From contig NZ_JABJWC010000008.1 in the NCBI RefSeq assembly GCF_013155395.1, forward strand, positions 1 through 64,000: 64,000 bases of DNA, written 5' to 3'. The stretch comes from Komagataeibacter melomenusus (GTDB lineage: Bacteria; Pseudomonadota; Alphaproteobacteria; Acetobacterales; Acetobacteraceae). Both the position numbers and the translations under genes were made by a program. The notes beneath the pieces were generated by a model. That model did no database searches. It saw nothing but the letters and a program-made list of their open reading frames with translations, and had not been told where the DNA came from. This document shows positions 1-7,646 of the stretch, piece after piece; within the stretch, counting starts at the first letter, position 1, and every line of letters starts with the position of its first letter.

Positions 1-239
1 CAGCCGGCATCCATCCAACGACGAGACTGCTGATAAACCGCCGACCACGGCGGCAGATCGTTTGGCATCGCGCGCCAGGCAATCCCGTAGCGGATCACGT
101 AGCGCAACCCGTTGAACAGTTCGCGCAAGTCATGGCGCCGCTGTTCCGCGTCTTCACGCATCAGGACCAGATACGGGACAACCAACGACCATTCTTCGTC
201 TGATACGTCAGATGGATACGGCTTGCGGGCTTGCGTCAT
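1..239 (-). CDS. IS5-family transposase, N-terminal part (cut by window edge)
   Basis: The 79 visible residues start at the ATG read from 239 and are the N-terminal DNA-binding region of an IS5/IS1031-type transposase. The recognisable stretches are YPSDVSDEEWSLVVPYL, then LRELFNGLRYVIRYGIAWRAMP and PWSAVYQQSRRW. In this family that block precedes the DDE catalytic domain, which here lies beyond the left edge. The frame is open through position 1, so nothing suggests the gene is broken within the window. Only the family assignment can be supported. Confidence 0.8.
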   Translation of the reverse strand, partial: MTQARKPYPSDVSDEEWSLVVPYLVLMREDAEQRRHDLRELFNGLRYVIRYGIAWRAMPNDLPPWSAVYQQSRRWMDAG

Positions 240-284
240 TCAGCATTACTGAACCAATCGCGCACGAAAGTACATAACACCCTC
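1..284 (-). mobile_element. IS5-family insertion sequence, partial (left part lies outside the window)
   Basis: The window opens inside an IS whose transposase reads leftward. The outer end is placed at about 284: read inward, the terminus is GAGGGTGTTATGTACTTTCG, typical in style for the IS427 group of the IS5 family. It is followed by TA, the dinucleotide that group duplicates. Immediately right of it an in-frame receptor C-terminus resumes, so the IS interrupts that gene. The other end cannot be seen. Confidence 0.75.
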
Positions 285-285
285 T

Positions 286-525
286 AGATACACTGGGTTC
301 ACGTATACGGATAACGTCGAGTCTTTTAAGACACGACCCTATATTTTATTTGATGCCGGTGTTCATTATGATTTTGGACAGACAATTCCTTTTTTGAGAG
401 GATTAACGGCACAAGTGGCAATGTCTAATCTTGCCAACACATATTATGAAACGAGATGTTCAAAAACTGTATGTTACCTTGGTCAGGGTAGACGAATTTA
501 CGGGAACTTAACGTATAATTGGTGA
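286..525 (+). pseudogene. TonB-dependent receptor, 3' remnant cut by the IS
   Basis: The open frame directly after the IS end encodes about 79 residues that are the last strands of a TonB-dependent outer-membrane receptor, ending in GNLTYNW with a terminal aromatic residue. It aligns along its whole length with the C-terminus of the intact receptor at 7647-10232: RYTGFTYTDN against RYIGSTYADN, FDAGVHYDF against FDVGAHYDF, SNLANTYYETRC against SNLANTRYVTSC, and RRIYGNLTYNW against QRIYGNFSYSW. It is therefore a paralogue in the same siderophore-receptor family. It has lost its start, signal peptide and plug, at least on this side of the IS, and cannot make a functional product from this fragment. 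Confidence 0.85.
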
Positions 526-888
526 AATTTTTCCGCCGAAAACTGCACCGACTTTCCTTATTTAAAATCAATGTGTTGCCCCTCATCTCGATGCCAGAGT
601 CGTGGGGCAACATCGCTGCAAGTTCCGAGGGGCATCCCATGCAACAATCATGGGTTATCCCCGGCAATATCCATGGGGCCATCCATGCCAAACTCGAGGG
701 ACGCTCCTGTGCACTATCCGTGAGGTTACACGGCAACAGGCGTGGAATGCGCTCCCCGCCCCAAAAACTTTCGCGAAACTGGAGAAACCTGTTCGGAGAT
801 ATATCCAGTGGGATCACACCAGAATGATGCGCAGAACGACCGGAACATGCTCTTCCGCCTGATCGTCAGCGGCCAGATATCCCTTACC
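526..888 (+). repeat. Direct repeat, copy 1 (receptor-to-LysR spacer plus LysR 5' end)
   Basis: This stretch is a close copy of 10233-10595. Both start right after the receptor stop codon and share long identical blocks such as ACTTTCCTTATTTAAAATCA, CAACAATCATGGGTTATCCC and GCGAAACTGGAGAAACCTGT. Both run into the 5' end of a LysR gene, and similarity stops abruptly after GGCCAGATATCCCTTACC at 888. There is no other gene here. Together with the paralogous receptor ends this shows a duplication of the locus. Confidence 0.85.
808..888 (+). pseudogene. LysR-type regulator, 5' fragment
   Basis: The first 27 codons match the start of the intact LysR gene at 10515: GTG start, the SHQND stretch, then FRLIVSGQISLT. 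After 888 the frame leaves the LysR sequence, reads unrelated residues and stops. The break is the junction with the antisense RND fragment. The helix-turn-helix is cut off almost entirely, so this is a relic and not a gene. Confidence 0.75.
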
Positions 889-1093
889 GTTCCAGCGGGG
901 CGGCCACCGTGCGGGCCATGACCTCGGGCGAACCGCCGGCATTTGACGCTGAGACCGAGATCACCGGCAGGTCAATATCGGGCAGGTCCGAAACCGGCAG
1001 ATGGGGCAACGCCATCAGGCCCGACAGCACGGTGGAGAGCAGCAGCAGGAGTGTCGCTACCGGGCGACGGACGAACCAGGCGATGAATTTCAA
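887..1093 (-). pseudogene. RND efflux pump (MdtB/MdtC-like), N-terminal fragment
   Basis: The 69 residues read from the ATG at 1093 are the start of an inner-membrane RND multidrug transporter. The first transmembrane helix (FVRRPVATLLLLLSTVLSGL) is followed by the conserved LPVSDLPDIDLPVISVSASNAGGSPEVMARTVAAPLER. That run opens MdtC-type pumps of about 1,000 residues. The frame ends just beyond LER at the junction with the LysR fragment, so more than nine tenths of the protein is missing. It lies in the same direction as the tonB-exbBD genes upstream. A recombination or deletion event joined the two truncated genes head to head. Confidence 0.85.
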
Positions 1094-1186
1094 GGAAGAT
1101 GTCCCGTCCCTGCGGGAGGGCTCTGTCTATAAAGACGATCGGCCACTGCATTTTTTCACCGATTAGATAAAAAAATGCTTCAGCAC

Positions 1187-1705
1187 TCAGCGAATGTCCG
1201 CATCCCCGGTGGCCGGTACCGGTGTCACGGTAATGGCGGCGGCCTGCACGGCCAGCCCGTGTTCAGCCGCGGCCCGGCGCAACAGGGCCGCCACTTCCGG
1301 CATCCGGCACGGAATCTTCCGTCCCGTGCCCGCCTCGACAAAGGTGACGGCCAGCCTGCCTTTGCGTTCGGGCGCAATGCTGTAATGCCACAGCCGGTCG
1401 GGCGAGACGTCGCGGCGCAGGATGTCGCGGGCGACGAGCAGGTTCAGGTTGCGCTGGATCGAGCCCTGGCTGGGTGGATGGCCGTCGGTCATGGTGCGCA
1501 GGGTCTTCCAGATCTCGATGGCCGTGGCCCCCGCGCCCGCTTCGAGGATGCCATGCAGCAGCACCCGGCGCAGGTCGGTCATCTTCACGCCCGCCTCCCG
1601 GCAGCGATCCTCAAGCTTGCGCACCGCACTGCGACTGGCGCCCATGCCGGGACGGATCTGGCTCAGGGCGGGCGGAGAACGACGGTGTTCGGAAAAGGCG
1701 AGCAT
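1187..1705 (-). CDS. Fur-family-like regulator, atypical
   Basis: This 172-residue protein has a winged-helix region resembling the N-terminal half of Fur proteins: TDLRRVLLHGIL, then AIEIWKTLRTM, then SQGSIQRNLNLLVARDILRR, which corresponds to the recognition helix and the following strand. The C-terminal part (LAVTFVEAGTGRKIPCRMPEVAALLRRAAAEHGL) follows the Fur dimerisation fold in outline. However, it lacks the usual His-rich metal site and has no CxxC pair. It is the last complete gene of the PepSY-exbB-exbD-tonB run and may regulate it, but its metal response is doubtful. A diverged Fur or Zur homologue is the best guess; it could be metal-independent. Confidence 0.6.
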   Translation of the reverse strand: MLAFSEHRRSPPALSQIRPGMGASRSAVRKLEDRCREAGVKMTDLRRVLLHGILEAGAGATAIEIWKTLRTMTDGHPPSQGSIQRNLNLLVARDILRRDVSPDRLWHYSIAPERKGRLAVTFVEAGTGRKIPCRMPEVAALLRRAAAEHGLAVQAAAITVTPVPATGDADIR

Positions 1706-1750
1706 GGTGATGATCCTGTCACGATCAGAATAAGGGAATGGCCAGAAACC

Positions 1751-2632
1751 TCAGTTCCTGTCGGGGTGGATGTAGAATTCGACGGGCACGGTCAGGGTGA
1801 TGGGATCCCCTGCGACACTGTCCGGCGGGATGGGCAGAGGCTGGGCGCGTTTGGGGAGCGCTATGGCTTCCTGATCCAGCAGCGGATGGCCCGAGCTGCT
1901 GGCGAGTGTCACCGAGAGCACATGGCCCTTGCGGTCCATGGAGAAGGTGACGGTCGGAACACCTTCCTGATGATCGGTCATGGCGTCGGCTGGGTAGCGC
2001 TTGAACTTTTCAAGCTGCGCCAGCAGCGCACCCTGCCAGGTCACTGGGTCGTGTGACGCATGGGCCGATGACGAACCGGGGGCGGGGGCCGCCTGTGTGG
2101 GCGCGGGCGGCGCTTCCGAGGACGGTGGTGCGGTTGTGGCCTCGGCGGCCGGCGTTTTGTCCGGGATCGGCTTTTTGAGCATTGGCACCGGCTTGCTCTT
2201 CCTGACGATCTTGCGCGGTTTCTCGGGCTTGGGCACCGGAACTGGCGGATTGGGCGCGGGCGACGGCGGGGCAGTGATCTTCGGTGGCTCGACCGGGGCC
2301 GGATCGGGAATGGACTGGGTCTGCTTCAGGCCGATCGGCGCATCCGTCGGCGGCGTCGGTGTCGAGACAGGTTCCGGGGCCATGTCGATGGCAATCGCGG
2401 CTGGGGGCGGTTCCGGCACGGCCATGACCGGTGGCGGCAGGCGCATGATCCACCAGACCGCCCCGCCACTGACCGCGAGCACGGCGAGGAAGGACAGGCC
2501 CCAGCGGAGTGCATCGTGGCGCCGGGCCAGATGGGCCTGCCTTTTCTGCCACTCGGCAAAGGATGGCGGGACCGTCTCCTCTGTCACGCCAGCAGGATGT
2601 GTTGTACCCGCCATGTCAGCCGTGCCGCTCAC
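1751..2632 (-). CDS. tonB: TonB energy-transducing protein
   Basis: TonB carries energy from the ExbB-ExbD proton channel across the periplasm to outer-membrane receptors such as those in this window. The 293-residue product has a cytoplasmic start, one transmembrane helix at about residues 45-65 (LSFLAVLAVSGGAVWWIM), then a long Pro-rich spacer with PPxPxP and KPxPKPEKP repeats. The C-terminal domain contains YPADAM (the usual YP motif), GVPTVTFSMDRKGHVLSVTLASSSG and LPIPPDS. The start overlaps the exbD stop by four bases (ATGA), so they are translationally coupled. Regulation is probably by iron, given the context. Confidence 0.93.
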   Translation of the reverse strand: MSGTADMAGTTHPAGVTEETVPPSFAEWQKRQAHLARRHDALRWGLSFLAVLAVSGGAVWWIMRLPPPVMAVPEPPPAAIAIDMAPEPVSTPTPPTDAPIGLKQTQSIPDPAPVEPPKITAPPSPAPNPPVPVPKPEKPRKIVRKSKPVPMLKKPIPDKTPAAEATTAPPSSEAPPAPTQAAPAPGSSSAHASHDPVTWQGALLAQLEKFKRYPADAMTDHQEGVPTVTFSMDRKGHVLSVTLASSSGHPLLDQEAIALPKRAQPLPIPPDSVAGDPITLTVPVEFYIHPDRN

Positions 2633-3138
2633 GGGGTGCCTCCTACAGCGGGAGCCGTGGCAGAATCACTACCCGAGGTTGTGGAACCGGTCGGCACCGT
2701 TGTCGTGCCAGATGCACTGCCTTCCTCCTGTCCCTGCAGGTTGACCAGTGCGACCTTGAGGTAGCCGGCGGTGCGAAGCTTATCCATCACCCCCATCAGC
2801 GTGCCGTAATCCACCGTCTTGTCGGCGCGCAGGAAGATCCGTTCGTCCCTGTTACCTTTGGTGGCGCTTTCCAGGGCACCTGCCAGACCGTCCATGGTGA
2901 TGTCATCTTCTCCCAATGCCAGGCCGTGATCGGCCTTCACCGTCAGGAACACAGGGTCGTCCGGGCGCGGCGTGGGCTTCTCGGTCGAGGATGGCAGGTC
3001 CACCGGCACGTTCACCGTGGTCAGCGGGGCGGTGACCATGAAGATCACCAGCAGCACCAGCATCACGTCGATGAACGGCGTGACATTGATCTCGCTCGCC
3101 TCATGCGGGTTCTCATCGGTATGGCGGATGCGGATCAT
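2629..3138 (-). CDS. exbD: ExbD biopolymer transport protein
   Basis: ExbD forms the proton channel with ExbB that powers TonB. The 169-residue protein starts MIRIRHTDENPHEASEINVTP, carries a single N-terminal transmembrane helix (FIDVMLVLLVIFMVTAPL) whose Asp in FIDVML is the conserved proton-carrying residue, and ends in a periplasmic domain. I chose the internal ATG at 3138 because family members begin at this point and the longer frame overlaps exbB. It lies four bases downstream of the exbB stop and overlaps tonB by four bases. The C-terminal extension of about 25 residues rich in Ser, Thr and Gly is unusual but harmless. Confidence 0.93.
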   Translation of the reverse strand: MIRIRHTDENPHEASEINVTPFIDVMLVLLVIFMVTAPLTTVNVPVDLPSSTEKPTPRPDDPVFLTVKADHGLALGEDDITMDGLAGALESATKGNRDERIFLRADKTVDYGTLMGVMDKLRTAGYLKVALVNLQGQEEGSASGTTTVPTGSTTSGSDSATAPAVGGTP

Positions 3139-3142
3139 GCCG

Positions 3143-3883
3143 CTACTCCCCGGCCACCGAGCGGCTATCGCGCGATGCGCCAAGCCGCACCACCTGCCCG
3201 CTGGCGGTCAGCGCCTGCATGCGGCCTAGATCGCGCGAGACCAGACGCATCACCAGCGCGGTCAGATCCGCCACCTGCGCGCGGCACGAGGCGGTCTGAC
3301 GGGCGAGATGGTTGTAGATCACCACCGCCGGGATGGCGGCCACCAGACCAAGGGCGGTGGCCAGCAGGGCCTCGGCGATGCCGGGCGCGACCACGGCGAG
3401 ACTGGTCGCCTTGCTGGCGGCAATGCCGGTGAACGAAGTCATGATCCCCCAGACCGTGCCGAACAGGCCGATGAAAGGCGAGGTCGCGCCAATGGTGGCC
3501 AGAACGCCGGTGCCACGCAGGAGCCTGCGCCCCTCGGCCGCCTCCAGCCGTTCGAGATGCAGGACGATGCGTTCCTTCAGCCCCTCGCTGTCGTCAGGAA
3601 TGTCGGCAGAGCGTTTGCGCTCGGTCTCGGCGGCCATGACCAGCGTGTGGGCGATGGACGAATTCCCCCGTGTCCATTCCTCGCCAAGGTCCAGCGTATT
3701 GGCCTCTTCCAGCGCTTTTTCGGCCTTCTGGAGCCTGAGCCGCACGCGCAGCAGTTCGAGCGACTTGGCGATGAAGATGGTCCAGGTCAGCAGCGAGGCC
3801 ACGGCCAGCAGGATCATCACGCAGCGGACGACGGGGCCAGCGTTGAGGAACATGTCCCACGGGGAGAACGAGATCGGGGTCAT
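3143..3883 (-). CDS. exbB: ExbB (MotA/TolQ/ExbB proton channel family)
   Basis: This 246-residue inner-membrane protein has three hydrophobic segments: VVRCVMILLAVASLLTWTIF near residues 18-37, LATIGATSPFIGLFGTVWGIM near the middle, and EALLATALGLVAAIPAVVIY. The TSPFIGLFGTVWGI and ALxATALGLxAAIPA motifs are diagnostic for ExbB/TolQ. It pairs with ExbD as the proton-driven motor for TonB. The ATG at 3883 is preceded by GGAGG and overlaps the stop of the small membrane gene upstream (ATGA). The adjoining tonB marks it as ExbB and not TolQ. Confidence 0.93.
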   Translation of the reverse strand: MTPISFSPWDMFLNAGPVVRCVMILLAVASLLTWTIFIAKSLELLRVRLRLQKAEKALEEANTLDLGEEWTRGNSSIAHTLVMAAETERKRSADIPDDSEGLKERIVLHLERLEAAEGRRLLRGTGVLATIGATSPFIGLFGTVWGIMTSFTGIAASKATSLAVVAPGIAEALLATALGLVAAIPAVVIYNHLARQTASCRAQVADLTALVMRLVSRDLGRMQALTASGQVVRLGASRDSRSVAGE

Positions 3884-4134
3884 GACTGACCTCCTTTGAC
3901 AGACGGTGTGCGGCACCATGCCCGGAGGACGCAGGCGACCGTCACGATGAGGGGAATGGAGAGGGCAGCCCAGGACAGGGCCAGCCAGACGCCATGCTGG
4001 CCCAGCAGGGCGGACAGCAGGCCGAAGATGGTCAGTAGTCCCAGTGCAATCGGCCACGGCCAGACGGCAACGGGGTGACGTGATGCCGACACAGGAAGGG
4101 ATGGCGTGGGGATTTCTGGAGAGACGGCGTTCAT
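3880..4134 (-). CDS. Small membrane protein of the exbB operon
   Basis: This 84-residue protein has two predicted transmembrane helices (PIALGLLTIFGLLSALLG and WLALSWAALSIPLIVTVACVLRAW) and a short basic tail. It overlaps the PepSY gene by four bases on one side and exbB by four on the other, so it belongs to the same transcript. Small two-helix proteins occur next to PepSY-TM genes in iron loci of acetic acid bacteria and related groups, but I do not recognise a named family. A role helping the PepSY protein is a guess. Confidence 0.75.
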   Translation of the reverse strand: MNAVSPEIPTPSLPVSASRHPVAVWPWPIALGLLTIFGLLSALLGQHGVWLALSWAALSIPLIVTVACVLRAWCRTPSVKGGQS

Positions 4135-5378
4135 CGCGTGCCCTCCACCAGAGCAGGCAAGTCGTCCGCATCATCCAGATCGTAACCCAGAGCCCGCAGT
4201 CGGGCGTCGGTGGCGATCCTGCGCTTGCCCGCCCACAGCGCCACACCGCTGACCAGCACGCCGATCACCACCACATCGAGCAGCGCCCACAGGATTTTCA
4301 GCGGCATGCCACCGTAATCGCCGAAATGCAGGGGGCGGGAGATTTCGAGGAAGCGAAGATACCATGGCATCGGATAGGCACCGGTCAGTTCACCCGTGCG
4401 GGCATCGACCAGAACCGGGGTGAACAGTCGGGCGCGCAGCGGGGTCGCACCCCGGGTCCACAGCACGTAATGCACGGGGCTGCCGAAGGAGGCGCCGGGG
4501 AAGGAGAGGCCGGTCACCTCATTGCCAGGAGCTGCCTTTGCCGCCGTATCGAACGCGGCCTGCACCGAGGACAGATGGTCCTGCGAGGGTACCGGCAGAT
4601 TGGCGTAGGGACGTAAAATCTGCCGCACATCGGTCACGCGCCACAGACCGAACAGCGGGGTCTGGAGTTCGTTGACCAGCCCGGTGAAGCCCACGACAGT
4701 CGCCCAGACCAGTGTGGCGGCCCCCAGCAGGTTGTGCAGGTCCAGCCATGTCAGCCGCGAGGCCCGGTCCCGACGCACCGAACCGAACGGCAGCCGCTTC
4801 ATGAACCGGCCATAAAGCACCGTGCCGGACACCAGCGAGGCGACGAAGACGCCGCCCATCGCGCCGAGAAACAGGCGGCCTGTCAGTCCTGCAAACAGAC
4901 TTGTGTGAAGCTGGTTGCAGATGCCCATGATGATGCCGGTCCAGGTGCGCGGCTCCTTGGGCGCATCGGCGGGACGCGACTGTTCCAGCACCCTGGCCGT
5001 GCGGGCGTCGAACTTGATCCAATGACCGGAGTGGTGGTCCGGGTAATTTTCGTCGTCCTTGAGCGCCTGCCAGCTTGGAGCCATCGAGACCAGCACCGCC
5101 GGTTCATCGTCATCGGGGTTGACGCTGGTGACGATCTGCCCCGGATAGAGCGCCCGCGCCTTCTCGACGATCACATCCAGGCTGGCGTTGGGCGTACCAG
5201 GCGGCAGAACCTCATAGGGCGGGTCATCGTCGCCGACGAACGTGTCCCATATCTGCTCGGAAAACAGCAGGGGAAGGCCGGTCACGCAGACGATCAGTAG
5301 GAACAGCGTGCAGACCAGGCTTGTCCATTTATGGATCACGAACCAGCGACGAAGCGTGCGGGTGGTCATGAAAACCAT
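4131..5378 (-). CDS. PepSY-associated TM protein (iron-uptake reductase-like)
   Basis: The 415-residue product starts with FVIHKWTSLVCTLFLLIVCVTGLPLLF, the first helix of PepSY_TM proteins. Two helices follow (LFLGAMGGVFVASLVSGTVLYG and HNLLGAATLVWATVVGFTGLVNEL) and a last one (ILWALLDVVVIGVLVSGVALWAG). Histidines within or next to helices (HKW, LHNLLG, LHFGDYGG) fit haem or metal binding. The family is commonly found beside siderophore receptors and is thought to help reduce ferric siderophores at the inner membrane; that role is from family knowledge. Two ATGs (5378 and 5369) are possible. It heads the operon that includes exbBD-tonB. Confidence 0.82.
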   Translation of the reverse strand: MVFMTTRTLRRWFVIHKWTSLVCTLFLLIVCVTGLPLLFSEQIWDTFVGDDDPPYEVLPPGTPNASLDVIVEKARALYPGQIVTSVNPDDDEPAVLVSMAPSWQALKDDENYPDHHSGHWIKFDARTARVLEQSRPADAPKEPRTWTGIIMGICNQLHTSLFAGLTGRLFLGAMGGVFVASLVSGTVLYGRFMKRLPFGSVRRDRASRLTWLDLHNLLGAATLVWATVVGFTGLVNELQTPLFGLWRVTDVRQILRPYANLPVPSQDHLSSVQAAFDTAAKAAPGNEVTGLSFPGASFGSPVHYVLWTRGATPLRARLFTPVLVDARTGELTGAYPMPWYLRFLEISRPLHFGDYGGMPLKILWALLDVVVIGVLVSGVALWAGKRRIATDARLRALGYDLDDADDLPALVEGTR

Positions 5379-5836
5379 GCGCTCACAAGTGCGTGTAATA
5401 GTGATTCGCAACTCTGTTTTGCGTAAAATTCTGCCGGGTCCATTACATCTACGCGCCTTCGTATGCGTCGGAAATCGGGAATATTTCGCTGATGACCGGC
5501 TGATCACAAACGGTCCGCGACAATTCCCTCACCTAACAAAGACGATCAAAAACCGGCTTTTTTCTCGGAGCCCTGAATTTTTTTAGATAATACGTTGAAA
5601 CGCCTGCCTGTCACTTCATCGAACAAAGCGGATCACATCGCTTGCCGCTCCGTTCCATAGCACCAAGACATTCTGGTTTATCCCAAGCGACGGCCATTTC
5701 CTGCGGCACTGTGGAATATGAAAATATTGCGACTTTTTCTCATTTGCGTTACAGGCATGAGTCGCATTGACATGCTGCTCGTCTCTACGGATCAACCCAA
5801 ACCCGTCATGACCGATGACATGAATGGACCAAGCAC
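5379..5836. other. Intergenic region between divergent iron genes
   Basis: No gene is visible in these 458 bases. They separate the leftward PepSY-exbBD-tonB operon from the rightward fecI. They must hold both promoters. The base composition is AT-richer than the coding flanks. Near 5395-5411 there is TTGCGAATCACTATTAC on the minus strand, loosely like a Fur half-site pair. I would not call it a Fur box on this evidence alone. Confidence 0.4.
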
Positions 5837-6343
5837 GTGACGTCCTGGAGCATACTTCTGACAACGCTTTTCCGCTCTGAACAGCGAAAGGTCGAGGCGC
5901 TTGCCAGGAGGAAATGTGCGGATCCGGAACAGGCTGCGGACGTGGTGCAGGATGCGTTCATGCGGCTCAGTCGGCTGGCTAAACCTGAGGCTGTCAACAA
6001 TCCGGGACACCTTCTCTTCACCACGGCATCCAACATCATGCTGGATTATAACCGTCGGATCAGACGTGAACGCAACCGGGATGGAGGAAGTATAGCCCCC
6101 GATCTCCCCTGCCCCGTTCCCGATGCCGAGGTCCAGCATGCTGAAAAGCAGCGCAGGGCCATTTTGCGAGAAGCAATCGCCGCTCTCCCCGACGAGACAC
6201 GTGACATCTTCATCCGCTTCCATCTCGAGGGACGCAGTTACCGTCAGATCGCGGAAGAAAAAGGGATGGACCTCCGCCGTGTCGAATATCATCTTCGTGA
6301 CGCCATGAAAGCCTGCCGCCAGTACGCCCGCGACCATCAGTGA
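5837..6343 (+). CDS. fecI: FecI-type ECF sigma factor
   Basis: This 168-residue extracytoplasmic-function sigma factor directs RNA polymerase to iron-transport genes when the matching receptor signals. Sigma region 2 is visible as CADPEQAADVVQDAFMRLSRL followed by HLLFTTASNIMLDYNRRIRRER. Region 4 is AIAALPDETRDIFIRFHLEGRSYRQIAEEKGMDLRRVEYHLRDAM with its helix-turn-helix. The start is a GTG at 5837; no in-frame ATG exists upstream before a stop. The next gene is fecR, 31 bases downstream, and then a receptor with an STN domain, which is the classical surface-signalling trio. Confidence 0.9.
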   Translation: MTSWSILLTTLFRSEQRKVEALARRKCADPEQAADVVQDAFMRLSRLAKPEAVNNPGHLLFTTASNIMLDYNRRIRRERNRDGGSIAPDLPCPVPDAEVQHAEKQRRAILREAIAALPDETRDIFIRFHLEGRSYRQIAEEKGMDLRRVEYHLRDAMKACRQYARDHQ

Positions 6344-6374
6344 CAGTCATTTACGCGTCACCGCAAACAGGATC

Positions 6375-7418
6375 ATGGTATCCCGACCTGTCGCCTGTTA
6401 CACCTGCGGAAACAATAAACGAGACAGCATGTCCGCCTTCTGGGCGACTGGATATCTGAACGTGCAGAACAGGAATGAACCGTCAGGTGACGCATTTGAT
6501 GCGGCCAATGCCTGGTATCATCGCTTGCAAGGAGACAATGTCACCGAGGCAGATCGGGATGCTTTTCGTAAGTGGTGTGCACAGAGCCCTGACCATGAGG
6601 CGGCGTGGGAAGACATCCAGACTTTTGCATCGGACATCAGGATAACGCTTGCGCAAAAACCACCAGTGCCAGCGCGCAGCACCATCCAACGCCCCCGAAG
6701 TTCACGCCGTTCGGCCCTGGCGTTAGGCAGCCTTGGTCTGGCCGTCGCCTGCATCGCCATGCTGTCCAGCGGGTGGAGTGACTGGCTTCAGGCGGATTAC
6801 CGCTCTGGCCAAGGCGAACAGAAAACGGTGACATTGGCGGACGGGTCTGTTGCAACGCTCAGCCCGAATAGCGCCCTGAAGATCCTGCCTGACACACATG
6901 GACGAGGCCTCGCCCTACTCCATGGAGAGGTATGGTTCTCCGTCCACCCTGATAGCGCGCACCCGTTCTACGTTCTTGCCGGCAAAGGCCGAGTGACCGA
7001 TGTCGGCACGCGCTTTGATCTCAGATATCTGGACGGACAGACAAACATTGCAGTGGAAGAGGGTATGGTTGACGTTGCCTATGGCCCCCCTCCCCCCGAT
7101 CACGTCAGGCTAACGGCAGGACAGAATATCTCCTACGGCACAGGCGGTCTTGGCGGCATACAGGCAGTTGATCCTGATGACATTGGCGCATGGCGCAAGG
7201 GGAACCTCGTTTTCCGTCAGAAGCCGCTTGCGGAAGTCGTCGCGGAACTCAACCGGTATGGCAGCACGACGCTCGTGCTCGCCAGCATTCAGGGGCGTAA
7301 CAGGCCCGTTTCCGGCACGTTCGTCATCGGTCAGGAAGACACAGCCCTGAACGCCCTCCACGAGGCATTTGGACTCAGGATTCTACGCTTCACGCGTTAT
7401 GTCACCGTCCTCTACTGA
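6375..7418 (+). CDS. fecR: FecR-type anti-sigma/signal relay protein
   Basis: FecR spans the inner membrane, holds the FecI sigma factor and relays the receptor signal. The 347-residue frame has a cytoplasmic DUF4880-type region (AWYHRLQ, EADRDAFRKWCAQSPDHEAAWEDI), one transmembrane helix near residues 113-132 and the periplasmic FecR domain (KTVTLADGSVATLSPNSAL, GEVWFSVHPDSAHPFYVLAG, VTDVGTRFDLR). A C-terminal STN-like segment (VFRQKPLAEVVAELNRYG) follows. A second ATG at 6429 is an equally reasonable start, since the first is only two bases from its AGGA. No disruption is seen. Confidence 0.9.
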   Translation: MVSRPVACYTCGNNKRDSMSAFWATGYLNVQNRNEPSGDAFDAANAWYHRLQGDNVTEADRDAFRKWCAQSPDHEAAWEDIQTFASDIRITLAQKPPVPARSTIQRPRSSRRSALALGSLGLAVACIAMLSSGWSDWLQADYRSGQGEQKTVTLADGSVATLSPNSALKILPDTHGRGLALLHGEVWFSVHPDSAHPFYVLAGKGRVTDVGTRFDLRYLDGQTNIAVEEGMVDVAYGPPPPDHVRLTAGQNISYGTGGLGGIQAVDPDDIGAWRKGNLVFRQKPLAEVVAELNRYGSTTLVLASIQGRNRPVSGTFVIGQEDTALNALHEAFGLRILRFTRYVTVLY

Positions 7419-7589
7419 TTCTTCGTCCAGCTTTGACACGCTCAGCTATGACCTGATCCAAGAGCAAGATACCCTTTCCGACACCGGACAGACCTCTCAG
7501 ACAGCACTCTTTTTCACATCACAAAAAATAAATTCATAAAAATTTTCCGAAAGTGCCGGGTTCCGTCGTCTTCACAAACAAGATGCAAG

Positions 7590-7619
7590 TGAGAATGCTT
7601 CTCATATAAGAAAGCATTC
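7590..7619 (+). promoter_or_regulatory. Probable Fur operator and hairpin upstream of the receptor
   Basis: TGAGAATGCTTCTCA at 7590-7604 is a near-perfect inverted repeat (only one pair fails) of the size and flavour of Fur boxes. It overlaps a second exact inverted repeat, GAATGCTT at 7593-7600 with AAGCATTC at 7612-7619 (11-base loop). The pair sits 28 bases before the receptor start at 7647. The position suits an operator or a 5' leader hairpin. Iron control is an inference from the motif and the context. Confidence 0.5.
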
Positions 7620-7646
7620 CCGGAAGATGACAGGGAACCAGAACAG

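Noticed and set aside
1175-2056. A long plus-strand open frame opposite the Fur-like and tonB genes
   Set aside because: The minus-strand genes have clear family signatures and the plus-strand product is rich in Arg, Gly and Pro with no likeness; it is a GC-rich shadow.
5837-7418. FecI and FecR as the mbn regulators (MbnI and MbnR)
   Set aside because: They are about 50 kb away from the mbn genes and directly beside a receptor with an STN domain. The MbnT-like receptor lacks such a domain.
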